Positions 21,614 through 22,565 of a stretch of 22,565 bases of DNA are shown piece after piece. A program made the translations under genes and the position numbers. Source of the stretch: Bigelowiella natans CCMP2755 (taxonomy: Eukaryota > Cercozoa > Chlorarachniophyceae); contig ADNK01002475.1 in NCBI GenBank assembly GCA_000320545.1, forward strand, positions 1-22,565, written 5' to 3'. The stretch's first letter is position 1. Each line of letters begins with the position of its first letter. The notes under the pieces are model-generated. The model searched no databases. It was not told the DNA's origin and was given only the letters and a program-made list of their open reading frames with translations.

Positions 21614-22211
21614 TACTACAACTAGCAGCGGCGCCCTCGGAAATCCCATCACAGCGACAGCGAGCAAGAGCACGGCCTTCCTGAGGAAGCGGCGGCCCAC
21701 CCGCACCCTCGTGGCAGCGTTGAAGAGCCGCTTTGAGACCAATGGCGCCGGCGAGGATCGAGAGCTCCTCCTCCCCAACCCCCCCCGCCGCCACCGAACG
21801 CACTCTTCAATCTCGCCTTCTTCTTCTTACGGTGCTACCGCCGGCAGGGGTCGCCACCAGCGGAGCACGACAGCGATGACTATGGTGAACGCTGATCAGG
21901 CGCCAATGAATGCGCTCAGGTCGGCGGCGGGGGAGGCCTCCTCCTCCTCCTCGTCAATCAGGCGCTCTCGATCGCACCCTCCGCCGCCCAAAAAGAGTGG
22001 AAAAGACGAGGAGGGGGGCGACACGAGGTCTTGCCGTCACCACAACCACCGCGATCCGAGGACCTTTGCGGTAGCAGCGGCGTCTTCAGAGAGTAATATC
22101 AGGCAAGAGGAGGTATATATATATAATGGCCGCATCATCGCTAGGGAGGAGATCTTATCATCGATCACTCGTCGTTGTCTGACGTTTCTGCGACGCCGTG
22201 CGTTCGGTTGA
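6130..22211 (+). CDS. Giant soluble-type adenylyl cyclase-like multidomain gene (C1-C2, UBL-like, P-loop ATPase, PH)
   Basis: One gene model of roughly 3000 residues. Proposed exons: 6130-6188, 6262-6335, 6450-6649, 6818-7939, 8089-8247, 9780-9897, about 10022-11493, 12410-12511, 12637-12688, 12799-12956, 13545-13668, 13823-13981, 14218-14301, 14403-14522, 14836 to about 15430, about 15700-15896, 16220-16618, 16839-18174, 18287-18511, 18877-18957, 19108-20018, 20197-20419, 20562-20702, 20991-21171, 21387-22211. Most introns are GT-AG with matching phases. The order C1-C2-ATPase is that of animal ADCY10 (sAC), which makes cAMP from ATP; the UBL-like, low-complexity and PH parts are not found there. 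Weak points: the junction at 9897/10022, a phase mismatch at 13545, an unreadable stretch at 15440-15700 and single-base frame breaks at 17670 and 20562-20702. If the mismatch at 13545 is real, a second gene could start at ATG 13565. The entries below give the modules. Confidence 0.65.
6678..6711. repeat. CT microsatellite in cyclase intron 3
   Basis: A CT array lies just downstream of the donor at 6650 (GTACGT) in the intron 6650-6817. Confidence 0.9.
7984..8022. repeat. CTC trinucleotide array in cyclase intron 4
   Basis: Repeats of CTC lie in the intron 7940-8088. Read through, they would encode Leu or Pro runs, but the donor at CAG/GTAGAA (7939/7940) and the acceptor CGCAG (8088) place them in an intron. 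Confidence 0.8.
8248..9779. other. Long intron or unresolved coding region
   Basis: The donor TCG/GTGAGT (8247/8248) and the acceptor GGCAG/CCG (9779/9780) are both phase 0, so this can be a single 1.5 kb intron, far longer than most others here. It contains a CA array (8274-8307), a G run (about 8446-8460), a second G run (about 8944-8959) and a GT array (about 9436-9450). Between the G runs, 8507-8893 is open in two plus frames, with Lys-rich and acidic text such as KNRESDVAKKRGDEQ. An additional exon starting at 8503 (after AACCAG, phase 0) is possible but ends in a stop with no good donor. Confidence 0.5.
9780..12956 (+). CDS. Cyclase gene, linker exons: helical segment then long low-complexity region
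   Basis: Exon 9780-9897 reads PQSFWVIRHLLSIEQLSQLA and continues to a GTACGT donor; it looks helical. A long open stretch follows, about 10022 to 11493, with no stop. It is rich in Ser (TCG run 10314-10352), Lys, Pro, Gln, Gly and Ala, and scattered ordered patches such as LEVVPVFQSHNDLLNPLGLY (11226-11285) suggest short binding motifs in a disordered linker. Three more exons follow: 12410-12511 (MEKEELAMLLDAMAKFLQRR), 12637-12688 (IIDVADYASHLEKKLGE) and 12799-12956 (Gln-rich, then LPLSYEPPSHMQ). The first two look helical. No known domain is recognised. The exact start of the long exon is uncertain; AAAG/AG at 10021/10022 fits the phase. Frame choice in low-complexity DNA is inherently weak evidence. 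Confidence 0.5.
10314..10352. repeat. TCG/CGT trinucleotide repeat in coding exon (poly-Ser)
   Basis: A run of TCG codons encodes a Ser homopolymer within the low-complexity linker. A similar TCG run encodes Ser at about 21587-21612 in the last exon. Confidence 0.85.
11494..12409. other. Intron with GT microsatellite
   Basis: This lies between a candidate donor TAC/GTACTA (11493/11494) and the acceptor ATGCAG (12409). It carries a GT array at about 11656-11673 and short G and CTC runs. The open frames in it have no protein-like character. One AATAAA occurs at 12176-12181 and could be a polyadenylation signal if the cyclase gene ended here, but no supporting stop or exon was seen. Confidence 0.5.
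12957..13544. other. Intron, or boundary between two genes
   Basis: The donor GTAAGA (12957) and the acceptor CCTTAG (13544) are both good. Inside are ATC/CATCAC-rich tracts, a TAG trinucleotide array (about 13276-13306), a G run (about 13344-13351) and a C run (about 13471-13487). No exon is seen. Confidence 0.55.
13545..14522 (+). CDS. Predicted ubiquitin-like/RA-like domain and linker exons
   Basis: The exon 13545-13668 joins 13823-13981 in phase (GAG AAG / GTA TTC). Together they read ACKVIRVTLPKGYGFQTV, then LKTVGQITEKVFELRRKRKL, then GIAWRSFELGFPG and a stretch ending ETSIMELPSLRSLLQAKIGS. The order beta-beta-helix-beta, with a Lys/Arg-rich edge and a final short strand before a Leu-rich turn, is that of ubiquitin-like folds (RA, RBD or FERM F0/F1 lobes), which bind small GTPases or membranes. 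This is a fold guess without any database search. The exons 14218-14301 (GRDLMGTELSGEGIEPLKAA) and 14403-14522 (basic, RKRRLLREPARSDGS) follow in phase as linker. The domain lies between the cyclase and the ATPase, where sAC has none. The upstream phase does not match exon 12799-12956. Confidence 0.6.
14161..14199. repeat. TA microsatellite in an intron
   Basis: A TA array of about 19 units lies in intron 13982-14217, shortly before the acceptor AATCAG. Confidence 0.9.
14523..14835. other. Intron without recognisable content
   Basis: The 313-base intron runs from the donor GTGGTG (14523) to the acceptor ATCCAG (14835). It contains short GTA-rich and C-rich tracts and no exon. Confidence 0.7.
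14836..16618 (+). CDS. sAC-type P-loop (STAND-like) ATPase module, Walker A and Walker B
   Basis: The exon from 14836 opens with a Leu-rich helix (QVQQLRRMLLRMINNLEQ) and a Ser/Ala/His-rich linker. It then has VVIISGGMGLGKTRLLETTV, a canonical Walker A (GGMGLGKT, Lys at 15226-15228). About 15740-15896 reads IEDIAAVLNDSLRLSFLETD and onward, which aligns with the segment before Walker B in animal sAC (there LLNDIFHVQFP). Exon 16220-16618 gives HAAVIMVDDAIFLDAASWKM, the Walker B strand with two acidic residues, then LLVIATRPLNKLY (sensor-like). It continues through PPMLADFLLARANGNPKVVK, as in STAND ATPases. In animal sAC this module follows C2 directly and is thought to be regulatory. Reading between Walker A and 15700 is broken, so residues there are unknown. 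Confidence 0.82.
15440..15700. other. Anomalous, probably low-quality sequence
   Basis: The stretch consists of many short homopolymers (CCCC, GGGG, AAAA) without the repeat types found elsewhere in the window. It breaks all plus frames between Walker A and Walker B with no credible donor or acceptor. A coding-like piece (QFDMKEARSPPCAASLFRMI, about 15424-15483) lies in a different frame from the preceding exon. Confidence 0.5.
15897..16219. repeat. Intron filled with GTA, CT and TA microsatellites
   Basis: The intron runs from the donor GAG/GTATGG (15897) to the acceptor CCGCAG (16219). It contains GTA repeats (about 15938-15985), a CT array (about 16087-16129) and a TA array (about 16131-16172) directly abutting it. 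No exon is seen. Confidence 0.85.
16619..16838. repeat. Intron starting with GTAAGT plus AGT array, then CT and GT arrays
   Basis: The donor GTAAGT at 16619 runs straight into an AGT array (to about 16662) interrupted by one AAT. A CT array (about 16718-16772) and a GT array (about 16787-16824) follow, then the acceptor GTTAG (16838). Flanking exons are phase 0 on both sides. Confidence 0.85.
16839..18174 (+). CDS. Winged-helix-like segment and PH domain, with a frame break at 17670
   Basis: The exon opens VWLRDGIDWLRLGSSMRCPF and continues with VRALCARRLDRLSYKAQMII, KIASLLGNGRFSFRVIQDVY and a helical stretch ending in FVDSFMQNMLRNRL. This corresponds to the region after the ATPase core in sAC and STAND proteins (RlD.L...q...k.As..G..F). 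From about 17335 a PH domain is clear: KHCSADLWNEETQSWELKYI, GLFVLDDKEDFYS, a strand pair with FTLVLRDVQDFYSRF, and the C-terminal helix with its Trp, MEKWLDAIK. PH domains bind phosphoinositides or proteins at membranes. At GGG 17670-17672 the frame shifts by one base; the following text (INQQKNSRLFKKNENLGRAR) is coding only in the next frame and runs to the donor AAG/GTACGT at 18174. It includes DECFVKKFRGVFITSMYKKR and an acidic loop, perhaps a second PH-like unit. Confidence 0.78.
18175..19107 (+). CDS. Two short exons with PH-like strands
   Basis: Exon 18287-18511 reads VEYKLNWSDDDGKKK, a Ser/Gly linker, then SGQLWMKKSNALWEQKTMEI and LMYFWFHK. The G-x-L-W-x-K-K...W pattern is that of a PH domain's first strands. 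Exon 18877-18957 reads IHDAIHKYRRKPDITESKLA. Both are phase 0 on each side. The introns are 18175-18286 (with a C run near 18267-18281), 18512-18876 (GT array directly after the donor; nothing else recognisable except short CT and G runs) and 18958-19107 (AGT array directly after the donor). Whether these strands complete a second PH domain with the next exon cannot be told by eye. Confidence 0.65.
18512..18550. repeat. GT microsatellite overlapping a splice donor
   Basis: The donor of exon 18287-18511 is the first GT of GTTGTG, followed by about 19 GT units. Many adjacent GT dinucleotides could act as donors. Confidence 0.85.
18958..18993. repeat. AGT array directly after a GTAAGT donor
   Basis: Donor GTAAGT at 18958 leads into AGT units and one AAT, as in the intron at 16619. 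Confidence 0.9.
19108..20419 (+). CDS. Disordered Ser/Gly/Pro-rich exons of the cyclase gene
   Basis: Exon 19108-20018 starts with a more ordered piece (RAADIISMPTARDARSVM, then HEVNGWLTFDRSNDLKR, possibly the end of a PH-like unit). It then becomes low complexity: Gly, Ala, a Pro run from a C tract (about 19710-19725), Ser/Arg. It ends at a phase-2 donor (GG/GTATTA, 20018/20019). Exon 20197-20419 joins in phase, giving a Gly run and then SSINETGSEASIMTDNDLQS and the start of a helix, QQLRQILSVEQDKL. No known domain is recognised in the low-complexity part; such tails commonly hold phosphorylation sites (general knowledge, not shown here). Confidence 0.6.
20118..20158. repeat. TA microsatellite in an intron
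   Basis: A TA array of about 20 units lies within intron 20019-20196. Confidence 0.9.
20562..21171 (+). CDS. Coiled-coil exons with a probable single-base frame break
   Basis: Exon 20562-20702 begins ANSLEALEDALAVIRDATAT, continuing the helix of the previous exon. It then hits TGA, while the neighbouring frame reads NLDDDGG and on to NHGANKALVVEQR, which joins exon 20991-21171 in phase (AG/G makes Arg): LSTLRKQIQGLHALVEAKM. The exon is 141 bases, but phase 0 in and phase 2 out needs 140 (or 143), so one extra base is implied near 20605-20615. Heptad-like spacing of Leu, Ile and Ala suggests a coiled coil for oligomerisation. Exon 20991-21171 ends HWLK at the donor GTGAGA. The intron 20703-20990 has a G-rich part and a long CT array (about 20934-20970). 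Confidence 0.55.
20934..20970. repeat. CT microsatellite just before a splice acceptor
   Basis: The CT array ends about 20 bases before the acceptor GCGCAG (20990) and could serve as its polypyrimidine tract. Confidence 0.9.
21209..21255. repeat. AT microsatellite in an intron
   Basis: An AT array with two TTA interruptions lies in intron 21172-21386. Confidence 0.9.
21387..22211 (+). CDS. Last visible exon of the cyclase gene, disordered C-terminal tail
   Basis: The exon follows the acceptor CGTCAG in phase 0: SEYTRHRPARPHKMSWVAVP. It stays open for 274 codons to TGA at 22209-22211. The text is Ser, Arg, Pro and His rich, with a TCG-encoded Ser run (21587-21612) and the basic patch LRKRRPTRTLVAALKSRF (21680-21733), which may be a short helix. 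A donor at 22112 (GAG/GTATAT) could instead lead to a short terminal exon after 22230, with acidic text (LSDDDESDDDDE) or a basic one depending on phase. The true C-terminus is therefore uncertain. Confidence 0.55.
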
Positions 22212-22565
22212 CTCCGTGCCCTTTTTTAAGCTGCCTTGTCTGATGATGATGAGTCTGACGACGATGATGAGTGCATATGTGCAACAACTCAAACAACGAC
22301 ACGCCAAAAATAAATAGGATATGTTCGGGTTTCTGGATAAGATTTTGCCGATAAAGAGGGACTCGCCGCCGCCTGTGTTCAAGATAACGATGCTACAGTC
22401 CGCGCTGAAGCATGATCTCGGAGACTTATCATCGTGGGGGTATCTATCTCTCCGTGTACACCATTGCTGTGCGTTTGTCGTGTGTGAGTGTGTGTGTGGG
22501 GGGGGGGGGGGGGAGGAGGAGAGGAGAGAGAGAGAGAGAGAGAGTACGTACGTTCTTCAGAGACG
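22212..22565 (+). other. Cyclase 3' flank and possible first exon of the next gene
   Basis: An AATAAA at 22309-22314 may be a polyadenylation signal. An ATG at 22321, preceded in frame by a TAG, opens MFGFLDKILPIKRDSPPPVF and continues with KITMLQSALKHDLGDLSSW to a possible donor GG/GTATCT near 22439. It could start a new plus-strand gene. Right of it are GT, G-run (about 22498-22514) and GA (about 22516-22544) repeats. Confidence 0.35.

Overview
The window is nuclear DNA of a unicellular eukaryote. Its genes are split by GT-AG introns, its coding exons are GC-rich, and its introns and spacers are full of dinucleotide and trinucleotide microsatellites and long G or C runs. No bacterial operon, tRNA, rRNA, transposon or CRISPR was seen. 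The lineage cannot be fixed from sequence alone. An intron-dense protist such as an alveolate or a stramenopile would fit, but that is a guess.

Layout: (1) 616-1786, plus strand: the last two exons of an unrecognised gene. (2) 2593-5026, minus strand: a complete 14-exon gene for an RWDD1/Gir2 (DFRP2-type) RWD-domain protein. Every splice phase closes and gives 289 residues. (3) 5209-6128, minus strand: a small multi-exon gene of unknown function with an uncertain structure. (4) 6130 to about 22211, plus strand: one very large gene, or two adjacent genes, that dominates the window. It starts with a clear soluble-type (ADCY10/sAC-like) class III adenylyl cyclase pair, C1 and C2. A long low-complexity linker and a predicted ubiquitin-like/RA-like fold follow. 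Next come an sAC-type P-loop (STAND-like) ATPase module with Walker A and Walker B, at least one PH domain, PH-like segments, coiled coil and a disordered tail. (5) 22321-22439: a possible first exon of the next gene.

The start codons of genes 3 and 4 overlap head to head, so their promoters would have to lie inside each other's transcribed region. The main discovery candidate is the cyclase gene. It keeps the sAC order C1-C2-ATPase, but carries a UBL-like domain and a low-complexity linker between C2 and the ATPase, and PH-type membrane-binding modules in place of the visible C-terminal repeats. This suggests a cAMP-producing signalling scaffold tied to membranes and protein partners. The C1 pocket appears to lack the arginine that binds bicarbonate in human sAC.

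Several single-base frame breaks (17670, 20562-20702, 13545) and one noisy stretch (15440-15700) interrupt otherwise good coding sequence. These look more like assembly or consensus errors near homopolymers than biology, but they decide whether this is one intact gene.
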